Origin: Lepturacanthus savala | Taxonomy: Eukaryota > Chordata > Actinopteri > Scombriformes > Trichiuridae | Direction of reading: 5' to 3' | Assembly (NCBI GenBank): GCA_030544235.1 | Contig: CM060477.1 | Span: 5,042,934 to 5,106,933, forward strand | DNA: 64,000 nt | Shown here: in pieces, positions 46,443 through 60,199 of the stretch | Position numbering within the stretch: position 1 is the first letter of the stretch | Layout: every line of letters begins with the position of its first letter | Translations under genes and position numbers: made by a program | Notes under the pieces: generated by a model | Databases searched by the model: none | Seen by the model: the letters and a program-made list of their open reading frames with translations, nothing else | What the model was told of the DNA's origin: nothing

Positions 46443-46735
46443 GGACCAGTGACAAAAATCTGATGTGGTGGAACCCTAAAAACTTAGTACCAGATAGTTT
46501 AACTCACTCAAAAACACAAGTTTTATATTTTAGGTGGATTATCGTTAGTTTCCGGTTACACTATTTGACATTTCGTGTCAAAAATCACACAAAATCATGA
46601 TATTTGTAAAAAAATATATAAATAAATGGAGTTTTAAATAGCAAGAATACAAAATGTTGATTGAGATCAAGTCAATGCTTCTTACTATATTTAAAAAACT
46701 TTCTCATCTTCCAATTATTTGCCACTGACCCAGTA
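46443..46735. mobile_element. TGGGTCAGT-family MITE, inverted copy
   Basis: The left end GGACCAGTGACAAAAATCTG and right end TTTGCCACTGACCC are related to the element at 42406-42646. ACTTTCTCATCTTCC near the right end is the complement of that element's GAAGATGAGAAAGT. It is diverged and about 290 bp. Confidence 0.6.
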
Positions 46736-47450
46736 AATACCAGTAAATGTCCATATTTATGTAATTTTCCATTTAATTCATTTGTAAATTAATTTGTTTA
46801 TTATTTTCACATTTATTTGAGTTTCCATTTTAATTACTCATTTATTATTATTTTTTATATTTTTAATTTAATTTTAATTTAATTAATTTAACATTTTTTC
46901 TTACCCCATTCATTTGACCTCAATATATAGAATGGAAAATAAAATTAGAAATTAAATTAATTCTTGTGCAGAGGGAAATAATGCACAAATAATAAGAAAT
47001 AAATAGTACTAAATTAAATAAATGCATTTATTTATTTTAAATTATGGCAGTCCTCTATATACAAATGGTCCTACATTCTATCATTGTGGAATTATAGTGA
47101 AAACCTATTACTCCCTTTTTTTTCTGGGGCCCCCCTGGCACCTCTTCAAGGACCCCTGACCCCACTTTGAGAACGACTGCTGTACAACACACACACACAC
47201 ACATGCACACACACCACAGAGTCTCGTCCTCCCTTTACAGATGGCTTCAGATGGCTTACCAGATCCTTAATCTGTCCTCTGAGTGACATCACCCTCTCCC
47301 TGCACCCTAGATCAGCTCCTCATGGGACAGAGGGAGGGGAAAGCGCGAGGTGGTGGCCACCGGTGGTTCAGGGAAGGTTGAATTAGCGTAACGCTGGTAG
47401 ATAAAACCTGAGGCGACACCAGGTTGACAGGACGCCGGCGTGTCAGGGTC

Positions 47451-48262
47451 ATGGCGGCGAGCACGGCAGAGCTGGACGCACAAATGGAGGAGCTGGTGGA
47501 CCAGGGTTTGGGGATGGAGGAGACGGCCCACCACAACGTGCTGAGGAGGCCTTCGCTGAAGGAGATTTACCACTGTGACACGCTGCTGGCACCAGACACC
47601 GACTTCATGACAGGTACCGACTTCAGAGAGCTTAGATGTTAAAAGGGTCGGTTCATATTTTCCCCATTTGCTTCTATTAGATTGAAGCTGTGCAGGTAGT
47701 TTGGGTGATCAAATATCCATATCTGAAACCTCAAAGATTTGAAGACTTCTAATTGAAAAACAGATGATCTATGCTCTAAATTAGCCCAGTAGAATGATCA
47801 TATTCCACTGGCACATTATTATCTTTTTTAAAGTTTGTTTTTCCTGTTTTGGGTCAGTTTGGTCTTGTTTAAAGAAAACACAGCTAATATTATCTATCCT
47901 GCCGGTGAAATAAGATAATTCTACTCAATATTGGACTAATTGTACCAAAAAACAAGTTATTTTTCAGCTTTTGCAGTATGTGCCTGGACTTCAGAGGACT
48001 TCTGAGACTCATAACACTTACCATTCTTTAATAAACGAGTTATTTATCTGCTTCAATTGTGCATACGGGTGAAAATCCAACTGGTTTTGACAGAATTCTT
48101 TGTTGGTGCCGTAGCCTTCGCGTCAGCTTGTTAGACCTAAAACACTTGTCTTGCAGAATCACATTGCAGGTGTTATGGAATGCATCTCAGCTGAAGACAT
48201 TTAGGGAAATGACCCCCCCTCCTCCTCCCTGGGGGATATTAGTAGACTAATGCAGTATGTGA

Positions 48263-48309
<47 letters not shown>

Positions 48310-51300
48310 AGCATGCAGGATGCTGATATGAGCAGACAGATGCTGCTCCTTCATTCAAGAAACGCCATCTGTGAGCAGAGATTAAAACACTGCTGATTCC
48401 CCCATGCTGCAGTTTTGCCTTATACATTTACATGTATAAGACATATAGTAGGCGTATGAAATTTGAAACTGCTGTCACAGTCCTGGCTGTGTGTGAATGT
48501 GTGTGAACGTGTGAGTCAGAGTCACAGGGACAGACCTAATGCATATTTTTTTGAACATGTTTACATTTGCATGAAATGCATCCAGGGAGCTTTTTTCCCC
48601 TTTGTATAGCTGCGTTACTGCAGAGATTGAGCTTTGCGCTGCTAATTCCCTTTTACAGCACTGGGATTATGTGCTATTCTAATCCCAATCCCATATGGAG
48701 TGTGTGCGGAGGTAGCATAAGGATGACGTCACGGTCAGGACGAGGGAAACAGAACATCACAGGCCTGCAACTCTCCACGAGACACAGATTACTGACGCCT
48801 GGCTGCACGATCCAGTGACTACAACGAAAACCTTCACCCGCATCTGATCATCATCTAGTTACACCCTAAACAAACTGAGGAAAAGTGAGTTTAATCATTA
48901 GGGAACCTGGATTTTTAGACCCTATAAAGCAGATTTATCGGCTTCTGAGACACTAAACTCACACCATGAGTCCCTTAATGTCTTTATTTGGACACAATCA
49001 TGTCCCAAATGTGATCATATATATATATAATATCAACGCAATGTAAAGTTGGGTAATACAATAGTTTTGCATGTGATTGAACAATGTTGGGAAACAAATA
49101 AAGAGGGGAAAAATCATTAGAAATAGAAATATTATGTTGTATAACTCACCCGTTTTCCCCATATCAATTTCTTCAATCTGAACCATTCATCAGTTATTTT
49201 TTGCTATAAAATGTATTTATGCATTAATTTTAGCTAATGATTTTAACCCTATACCTATTACTTCTTCAACTACCTGCTCCCTCATGTTGTACAGACGTCT
49301 TCAGGTGTTTCAATCAGTTTTAATCAGAATTTCTATTTGATCAAATTAGTTGAGCTAGTCCACCCTCTTTTATAATACCCTTGGTTAGGAATCATTTACT
49401 CATTTATTTCAAGTAAAAAAGCAAAACACATGAACACAGGTTGATCCTTTTTGTTCATAATCAGTTTTTAGTGCCAACTCCAAAGAAGAAACATGTCATT
49501 CTATCACTGTCTTGCACCTACAGTGAGGTTTAGTGTCTTTTTTTGCAGCAAGTGTCCAGGTCCAGGTTTACCTCTGCTGTTTCCTCTCTGTCTCCATCCC
49601 TCACGCTGACATGGGGCTTATGTGTGGGGGCGGGGTCAGAGAGGCTCAGTCTGAGGGATTATCGTTGTGCTCACACACCCACGCGTGCACAGACAATTTA
49701 GGCTGAATCGGACGACTGCTGAGTTTTTAAGCATGATCAAATCCACCTCCCCCTGCATTTATTACACACACACACACACACACCCTGAGCGGAGGGCTTT
49801 AAGCTGGGTCCTACAGGTCAGTGCTGCCCAGTGTGTGTCAGTCGACCACGGGGGAAACGAGAAAGAGGATCAAAACATCAGTAACATCTCATCTGCTGCT
49901 GCTGCAGAAGCCTGGACGCTGTGAAATGAGATCTTAGTGGACACCATCAAAATCAGATGGAGGGCAGGCAGGCCTGTCTGAGCAGAGGAGGACAGAGGAG
50001 AGAGAGATTATGCTCGCGAGAGGAGAGGAAGAGGAGGAAGATGGTGGAGGAAGGTGTCCACGGCCTGCAGAGACAGCACGATCCCTCATCAGGGTCCGGT
50101 GTGTTCCACGGTATCCACGTCTGACGGCTGCTGCAGCAGAAAAGGAAAAAGTTTGAAGGGGCAGGAATAGTTTGGCCTGTTAGAGACAGTTTTAAATGCA
50201 TGCAGGGTTTACCTTTGTTTATGAGCTGCTGCTGCTTCTGTGTCCAGCTGTGCCGTGACCTCGTTAGCTCGAAGTCGACTGTACATGCGACCGGGGGGAT
50301 TTTAAAGAGCTTTATTCCTGTCTCTCTGCAATTTTATAACTGATTATATGTTGTCGCCACAAGAGAGTGAAAAGGCTTTTTATTCTAGAGTTCAACCAAT
50401 AAATATGACGCTTTGGCTCTAGTTTTTATACAGATTCTTCCAGATTTAACCAAACGCTCCTGCGGTTTCAGCATGAGGCAACTGTCTTTTGCATATTCAT
50501 GTTTTACTTGGCATCTTCCTCTCCCTCTGTGTGTGTGTGTGTTGCTCCGTGTTTTTTTTTTGTTTGGTTTGCTGTGAAATGTGCATCTTTAAACATATTT
50601 AGACATGGATTGGAGTCAAGTAAATGTTCAGACGCCTTCCCCAGCGGACGAGAACTATCTTTAAACAAGTCGGCAATTACGCGATGACGTAGAAGCGGCA
50701 TGATGAGAGAGCAACATAATCCTTCTTTCTGTAAGTTTTTCTCATGTTTGAACTCTCGCTCCCGTTCCTTCAGACGACCGCAGCTCGGCGGCCAGCGGCC
50801 TGGACGTGGCCGACCGGCTGACCTATCTGGAGCAGAGGATGCAGATGCAGGAGGATGAGATCCAGCTGCTGAAGATGGCGCTGGCGGACGTCCTCAAGAG
50901 GCTCAACATCTCTGAGGAGCACCAGGCCTCTGGAAGGAGAACACCAGGAGCCAAAGGTGAGGGTGGGTTTATCATTTACAGCTTTTAGCTTGTACTTTAT
51001 ACAGGAGGACATTGATCTTTTTATGCAGCATTATTTGCATTGGCTGTTTTCATCAGCTTTAATAAAATGTATATTTTAAAAGCTAATGTTAATTTATTTA
51101 GCATGCATTAGATTAGATTAGATATTAATTTTATTCCGCATGCATGAGAGTTTTACAACACACATGCAACCCATGCACAGTGATGCTATTACATCCTGTT
51201 TTTATTATTATTAGATTGCTGTAAATGTGTGAGATAGTGTTACCTGGTGGTTTTCAACTCCCTGAACCAGATATTTAAGGAAGAAGAAACATCATTTCAT

Positions 51301-52661
51301 AAAATAGTTGCAGCATACAATATTCACATAAAATAGCAGTTCATAAAATGCATAATAAAAAGGAGCCTAATAAATTAACTAAAAGACGATATAAACAATG
51401 TGTATGTTCAGCATGTTACTCATAACTATGTAAATCTGAGATTGCTTACACTCATGTACTTCTTATGGGAGCAACTATTATTTTTTATTATGGAAACATC
51501 TGCTAATTGTTTACTTGTTTAAAAAAAAGTGGAAAACTACTGTCACAGTTTAATAAAACCCAGGCTGATGTCATCAAATTGCTTGTTTTGTTGGTTTGTA
51601 GAACCTGAAGATATTTAGATTACTCATTATGGTTTATACCAAGGTGTTTCAAAGTGCTTAATGTTCATTGTTTTACAGTGTAGTTGTATGAACTTTACTA
51701 TTATAATATTATAATTAGAATTAAATTAGAATTAAAATCCAAAACTCCCTGATATGAAGGCAGCATTGAGTTTTATTCATAAATCACATGAGAAAACTTC
51801 AGCTACAACATAAAATAAAGTATTTTTATCTGCAGTAAAACATAATGTTACTGTTAGAACATCAATATATATCATCAATATCCACATCATCAATACAATA
51901 AGACAATAGTTTATATAATATCAGTAGTAGCTGCAACTAACCACTATTTAGATATTTAATTTAGATTTGAGCTGTTTATTATGTGATTATTTAATTGGGT
52001 AATTTCCTTTTTAAATATAATTTTCATGTTCTGTAATGATCCTCAGTGTGATTTTTTAACAAATAATTGATCTTTAAAGTTCTATTAATCAATGAACTTT
52101 TCATTGCAGATCATTTATCTTATTTCAAGTTTTTTTTCCTCTTAAATTTTATATAAAGTATGTTTATTTGTAGTAAAACACAATTCTAGATTTCTTTTTC
52201 AATATTCTAACTATATCTGCTCTATAACAGCAACATAAATTGATTCTGTAGTCACCTCACATGTGATACCAGGATCAAATCCAATAACCTTTGCAGGTTG
52301 CAGACATTTTCCAGATTTATTAACAATTAGAGCAGGAAAACTGAAAACTAAACCCGGAGCTTAAGTGGTTAACTCACATTTTAGTCTTTTTGCTTGCTTT
52401 GTTTTCATCATAGTTACAAATGCTATTGATGAATAGTTAAAAACTGACACTGCTCACTAACCAATAGTCCTGACATGTGTTTACTATACATGACTAATGT
52501 GTGTGTGTGTGTGTGTTTCTTTAGCCAGGCCAGTGTCTCTGGCTCTGCCCCCCAGACAGCCCATGGTGACCTCCAGCAGTGCGTCGTTGAAGAAGAGCTC
52601 CACGCTGCCCTCCAGCTCCACAGCCAAGAACTACAGCCCCACGCCGTCCCGGAGGTAAAAC

Positions 52662-52724
<63 letters not shown>

Positions 52725-55598
52725 ACATGATCTAATGAGACATATAACTGCAATATAAAGGCCCCTTTTTTAAAAATATTTAGAGCATATCATGCTCTGT
52801 GTTTTTTCTAAGTTGATTTAACAGTTATTAAATCATAAACGCCCTTTTAGGCCTACTTGCTCTAATTTAGTTTCCACACAGTCGAACACAAAGGTTTCAA
52901 ATTGATTGCTCGTGATGGGACTCAATCAGAGCGGTGTTCTTCCAGATCTTCCGGCTGCGAAACGCGCCCGGCGGCCGCAGATTAATGCGAAAAAATTGTC
53001 CCAGCGAACCAGTTCACAATGAAGCTTCGGTTTCATTAACTAATGTGCAGAAGCAATCAGCGGATACCCTCCATTACCCAAGGAACACCGCGCAGAGATC
53101 CTCAATAGGCCTAATTATTCCAACACTGCTTTATTTCAAAGCCATAAAGCAGCAAACCGTTTCTGCACATCTCTTCCTCTCAATTACCTTTCAAACGGTG
53201 CAGCCATCAGAAAGCGTGATAGGTTTTCTCTGCGGTGCCTTAATGTGCGATTGCTATATCTGGGTTATGCTGATATGGCTGCACAGAGACAGAGAGAGAG
53301 AGACAGAGACAGAGAGAGGTGCATTTCCTTTTTTCATTGTTATGATGGAGTGTGAAGCATCATCATCATCATCACTGTTACCATTAGCGACACTGGAACG
53401 TTTCTCTCAGTTTAATGAATGCAGGGCCCACTTCTCTGTTTCAAGTTAGTGATTTAGATCCCTATACTATCTAAATAAAATAAATAAAAATCTAAACAGA
53501 ACATGACCTTACTGTTTGCCTTATCTCCAGCGGTGTGAGGAGCCCATTAGGAAGCGTAAAGGACAGTCCATGCAAAGCTGCCCGGGCACGACCTTCCTCT
53601 GCAGCTTCGACCTCTAAGAAAACCAGCGAAGGGTAAGATGCATCTCTGAATTCTAACTCTGCACACACGACTTGATTTATTCAGTTAAAATCCCAAAAAT
53701 AAAACCCTGACACAGGGCAGCTTTGAGTTGTATTAATATATTATACGATAAAACCTCAGCTCCAGTCAATAAATTGAGAAATATCTTGAATTTAGTACAT
53801 TTAGTCCAATACTGAGTAGAAGTATTTTGAATTATTTTATCCCATTGGCAGATAGAAATCCTAAACCCCCTGATACAGGTTCAGCATTGAGTTTTATTCA
53901 TAAAGCACGTGAGTAAAGTGTTTTTACTGTAGTAAAACACAATATTACTGTTACAGCATCAATATATATCATCAATATCCACATCATCAATACAATAATA
54001 GTTTAATATAATATCAGTAGTAGCTGCAACTAACCACTATTTAGATATTTAATTCAGATTTGAGTTGTTTGTGTGATTATTTAATTGTCTGAGGAATGAT
54101 CCTCAGTGGGATTTCTATGATTTTATGGACCAATAATTGACCTTTAACCTACTATCCAATTAACCATTGAACTTTGCATTGCAGATTTAGCTTATTTCAA
54201 GTTTTTTTCCTGATTTGGGTCAGTTTGGTCTTGTTTTCAATTTTAAATAAAGTATTTTTATCCGTAGTAAAACACAATTCTTTGTTTTTCAATATTCTAA
54301 CTACATTGATTCTGACTCTTCTGTAATCACCTCACATGTTGTAGATTTCCTTTGATTCCAGCTTTAAGTACATAACCTTTGTGGTTGTACAGATATTCCA
54401 GATTTATTATCATTTATAGCAGGAAAACTGATAATTAGGCCTGGAGCTTAAGTGTTTAATCATACCATGAAATTGAAAAAATCCTGTTTGTGTTGTTACG
54501 GGTCCTCTGAGTGTATTGTTCTGATATTGAACATATGCATGACCTAATGTGTTTCCAAAAATACATTATCAAAAATATTATACATTTCTATTGTTTTTGG
54601 GGCATCAAGTCAAGTCATGTCCCTCCTCAACATCCTGTTTAATCATGTGAACAAACACCTTAAACATTCATCAGGTTCAGTCAACCTGAAACTGATCTGT
54701 GGGAAGATGTGATCAACAACTACCTTTTTTTTCAGATTTTCCAGCTTTCTCTTTCTGTATCACTTCAGCTCTCACACTGTTTTGTCTTTTCTCCTCTTGT
54801 CCTTTTTCTCAAAATCACATTTTCCTCATAACAGCAGCAGCAGCAGCAAGGCCAAGGAGGCCGCAGTAAATCTAGGTAAGAGAGCTCTGCTTCTGCTTCC
54901 CTGCAGTTGTTGTTTTTTCCAGACTACAACTGGCAGCGTTCGGCCCCTTACTGTAACAAGAATGTGAAACAGCTGCTGTCTACACCCGTATAAAAGAGAG
55001 ACAAGTGATTTAGCAACAGACTGACATGACTTGTTTGCCACATGTATATTTAACTTTGGATCCTGTGTGTGTTTTTTGTGCAGGGACGAGGCGTGTGACA
55101 CAGTGCAAAGGTAGGATTCATCCTTGACTCCGGGATTAATTCCTAACTCCTGGAATTAGAAGAATTTCATGAATTGAATAGTGGTTGAGCTGTTTTCTTT
55201 TCCCCACATCTCACCATGACATCTGTGCCTCTCCTCAAACCTTTCCCCTGCTGGTTTTTCCTCCTCCTCCTATCTCTTCTTTAACCCATCGCCTGTCTCC
55301 TCACCTCATTTCACCACTTCACTTAGTGACTATGCAGATCTATCTGAGCCCCCTCCCAAGAAAGACTGGGTCTTCTGAGGCCGCCAGGTCCGCGGCCACG
55401 GTGCCTGCCGACAGCCTGCCGGCGACGCCCAAAAACCCTCAGGGGAAAGGGGGCACCAGGCCGGAGCCCAGGAGAAAAAACCCGTCCTTCACCTTAAACC
55501 TCCAGAAAACCACAACCAGCCAGAACATACCGCAGGACTCGTCCTGCTACAAAAGTCCGCTGAAATCCCCCAGCCAGTACTTCCAGATCTGCTACTGA
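47451..55598 (+). CDS. EML1-like protein, short form lacking HELP/WD40 domains
   Basis: Seven exons join in frame: 47451-47613, 50774-50956, 52525-52654, 53531-53632, 54835-54875, 55084-55110 and 55327-55598 (918 nt, 305 residues). All introns are GT-AG. The ATG has a strong context (GTCATGG). Residues 68-100 form a coiled coil with heptad leucines (LEQRMQMQEDEIQLLKMALA), closest to EML1; the phase-1 junction before DDRSSAAS matches the EML1 exon structure as I know it. A basic Ser/Pro-rich linker (about 115-215) follows, as in EML1-4, where coiled coil and linker give trimerisation and microtubule binding. The last exon (from VTMQIYLSP, about 216) ends SPSQYFQICY and then stops. Full EMLs continue into a HELP/WD40 fold; none lies in the next 8.4 kb. 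It is either a short splice form of eml1 or a truncated paralogue. Confidence 0.78.
48268..48308. repeat. (TG)n microsatellite in EML-like intron 1
   Basis: About 20 uninterrupted TG units; a shorter AC run lies at about 49767-49782 in the same intron. Confidence 0.95.
51738..52365 (+). repeat. Duplicated intron segment, copy 1 (EML-like intron 2)
   Basis: This segment of about 620 bases matches 53857-54463 in the same orientation. Shared blocks in order: CAGCATTGAGTTTTATTCAT, ATCATCAATATCCACATCAT, TAGCTGCAACTAACCACTAT, AATGATCCTCAGTG, TCACCTCACATGT and GCAGGAAAACTGA. Some blocks are identical over more than 30 bases, so the duplication is fairly young compared with other repeats in the window. 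Confidence 0.75.
52525..52722 (+). repeat. EML-like exon 3 with (CTG)20 tract at its donor
   Basis: Exon 3 ends at 52654 (CGGAG then GTAAAACC), and an uninterrupted run of twenty CTG units fills 52663-52722, starting eight bases into the intron. The tract is transcribed as CUG. The minus-strand frame of poly-Gln and the plus-strand frame of poly-Cys that it creates are artefacts. The exon's acceptor is preceded by a TG repeat (about 52499-52516). Confidence 0.75.
52723..53530 (+). other. EML-like intron 3, no independent gene
   Basis: Apart from the CTG tract at its start, this intron has an AGACAGAGAGAG repeat near 53285-53316 and a CAT repeat near 53359-53374. A 171-codon frame on the plus strand (52934-53449) crosses it, but its composition is repeat-driven and it has no recognisable domain, so I do not call it a gene. 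Confidence 0.6.
53857..54463 (+). repeat. Duplicated intron segment, copy 2 (EML-like intron 4)
   Basis: This is the second copy of the segment at 51738-52365, lying in the intron between exon 4 (ends 53632) and exon 5 (starts 54835). Exons 3 and 4 lie between the copies. A short internal stretch (CCTGATTTGGGTCAGTTTGG) also resembles 47840-47870 in intron 1, so related sequence occurs in three introns of this gene. Confidence 0.75.
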
Positions 55599-55929
55599 GG
55601 CAGAGGAGGAGGAAGAAGAGTCGCCAATTTCACATTTACTGTACACGTTTGAGGAGAGTTTGAGCGTCGAACGACTGCAACTGCACCTAAAGACTCTCTA
55701 TCAGGTGCCGACAAAACAAGGAAATGATTTTTTTTAATGTGTAAGAAGTGAGTTGCAGATTTTTCTCTGTATCTCATCTGTTGTTGAGTTTAAACAATAG
55801 AGAACTTCCAGCAGGTTAGATAGATATTAATCCTCATAGTGCGAGTGACCGACATTATGGCAATACATTTACGGCATATTTATGTCATTTTAAAGATAGT
55901 TTGAAATGATTTTTTTTTAGCATTTTCAG

Positions 55930-56225
55930 TAGAGCTGCAACTAACGACTATTCTGATAGTGGATTAATCTATTGATTATTGTTTGATTCATAAAATGGTG
56001 TAAAATGTCAATCACTGTTTCCCCAAAGCTGAAGATTCAACCTAAAATGTCTTTTTTTGTCCAGACAAATAGTCCATAACCCAAAAATCATCAGTTTACT
56101 ATTATAGACGACTAAATAAACCAGAAATAATCAGATTTGAGAAGCTGGAACCAATTTCTTCTTAAAAATGACTCAAATCGATTATTGGCGACTAATTGAT
56201 TAATCAACTAATCGTTGCAGCTCTA
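55930..56225 (+). mobile_element. AGAGCTGCAAC-type MITE, best copy
   Basis: The ends TAGAGCTGCAACTAACGA and ACTAATCGTTGCAGCTCTA are inverted repeats. It is 296 bp and otherwise collinear with the copy at 17677-17969. It is embedded in the 3' UTR of the EML-like gene, so its palindromic ends would be transcribed. Confidence 0.75.
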
Positions 56226-56430
56226 CAGCTCAAACTGTTTCTATGGAACATAAACAGAGTGCTGAGATAAATACGGTTAGAAAAAGTGATCAATATTTTA
56301 CACAGCAACTAATCAATTAATCGTTAAAGCTCTAATGTACAATCCCAAGATAAATAAACCAATAGTAATAAACTGATTTTGGCGATTTATAAAAACTTAT
56401 TCATCCATGTGAGTTTGAGAATCTTATAAT

Positions 56431-56629
56431 TACAGCTGCAACTAATATTTTAGTAGTTAATTAATCTATTGATTAATCGATTAGTTGTCTAAAGAAACCA
56501 GAAAATAGCCGGAACCAGAGAGTTTGGACATTTTCTTCTTCAAAAATGATGCGAATCGATCAATCGATTATCAAAATAGTTGTCGTTTAATGTTTTAGTT
56601 GACATCTGATTGGTTAATTGTTGCAGCTC
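56431..56629 (+). mobile_element. AGAGCTGCAAC-type MITE, internally deleted copy
   Basis: It begins ACAGCTGCAACTAATATTTT and ends TTAATTGTTGCAGCTCTA. The middle third present in the copy at 55930-56225 is missing, but AAAGAAACCAGAAAATAG and ACATTTTCTTCTTCAAAAAT remain. Confidence 0.65.
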
Positions 56630-56890
56630 TAATCTTCAGCGTAGTCCTGATTTCTCTGCATCGTGTTTAAATCTCCTCGTCATCGTTCTAAATGTGAAGG
56701 CTGTGTTTGTACTGTAGTTTTTTTCTCTGACCACTGACGTCAAACGAGTGTGTTTGCTGCGACGTTTCCAGTTGTGTAGTTGATGATCCACTTCAAATTG
56801 AACTAATATACAGAACTGGACTGTTGGAATCAGCTGATGAGGCTCGTTCTGGTTCAGGACTCAAGGAATAAACAAGTGTGTTGTGGTCAT

Positions 56891-59585
<2,695 letters not shown>

Positions 59586-59589
59586 TTTA

Positions 59590-60199
59590 TGGACTTTCTC
59601 TCTCTCTCCTCTTCTCTCTATGAAGGTGGTGTGCGCTCGTTTTGTATACCTGCCTGCACAGTAGCCGCATCACCAGATCGAGGGCGCTACCGTGCAGCAA
59701 ATCTATCCTCCACCCCCTCCCCTCCTCTCTCTCTCCCTCTCTCTCTCTCCATCCAGCCTCCCGGTGGTTGAAGGCAGGAAAAGATGGCACCTCAGGAGCA
59801 GCTGTCAGACTCTCCGCCCGGCTCCTCGTCCCTCGCGCAGCGGCGCGCCGCCTGCTGAAATGGCTCCGACCGAACCAGCCGCCGCCTGACACGCACCGGA
59901 TATCCGTCCTCTATTATTATTCATAGAAGATTTTTTTAAACAACACAGACCTGAAAACTGTAACAGCCTTTTCCACACCCCTGCCTCCCCCTCCTCCCCT
60001 CCAACATCTGCACATCCAGCCGGGCTGCAGGCTTCGCCGGCAGCGCCGCCGCTGCTGCTGCTGCTGCTGATTAAAACACCCGGAGCTGCTGCTGGATCAT
60101 TTCTTTTTTAATCAGAGCTGAACTCAAGGACAAAAAACCAGCCTGATCAGACAGAAACCAGGCTCCATCTCCTTCAGACGGACAGGAGGGGAAGATGAG
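59590..60199 (+). promoter_or_regulatory. CpG-rich promoter and first-exon candidate
   Basis: A CT-rich stretch (59590-59760) leads into CpG-dense sequence with a short uORF (ATG at 59784, 24 codons or so) and a (CTG)n run near 60046-60069. The block ends GGGGAAGATGAG then GTAAGC, a consensus donor at 60199/60200, with an ATG four bases before the splice. That is the usual form of a first exon, either untranslated or carrying only the start codon. The continuation is outside the window. It could be an alternative promoter for a full-length EML1-like transcript or the start of another gene; the sequence does not decide. Confidence 0.45.

Larger units (their letters stand above)
41121..47450. 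other. Intergenic region between bahd1 and the EML-like gene
   Basis: No coding exon is recognised. The contents are mainly mobile-element relics: an AGAGCTGCAAC-type fragment (41711-41830), an AACCCATTTAAGCCTA-type copy (41828-42209), TGGGTCAGTGACA elements (42406-42646, 46443-46735), a block near 43770-43835 matching 10092-10160, and a fragment at about 45353-45753 ending in a GTACTTTTACT/AAGTAAAGGATC-type terminus common in fish. A GC-richer patch lies at about 42760-42970 (GGCCGCGCCGGCGC) without any attached exon. The last 200 bases are GC-richer and probably hold the EML-like promoter and 5' UTR. Confidence 0.45.
55599..56890 (+). other. 3' UTR of the EML-like gene with poly(A) signal
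   Basis: After the TGA at 55598 there is a canonical AATAAA at 56867-56872, followed within 30 bases by TGTGTTGTGG and T-rich sequence, the usual downstream element. This supports a real transcript end here, and so a genuine short EML-like mRNA. Two MITE copies (55930-56225, 56431-56629) lie inside the UTR. Confidence 0.6.

Noticed and set aside
47424..47450. Upstream extension of EML-like exon 1 by nine codons
   Set aside because: The extension would begin at a TTG; the ATG at 47451 has a strong context and is preferred.
52934..53449. 171-codon plus-strand open frame
   Set aside because: It lies inside an intron of the EML-like gene. Its sequence includes translated AGAG and CAT repeats and has no domain; length is explained by chance and repeat composition.
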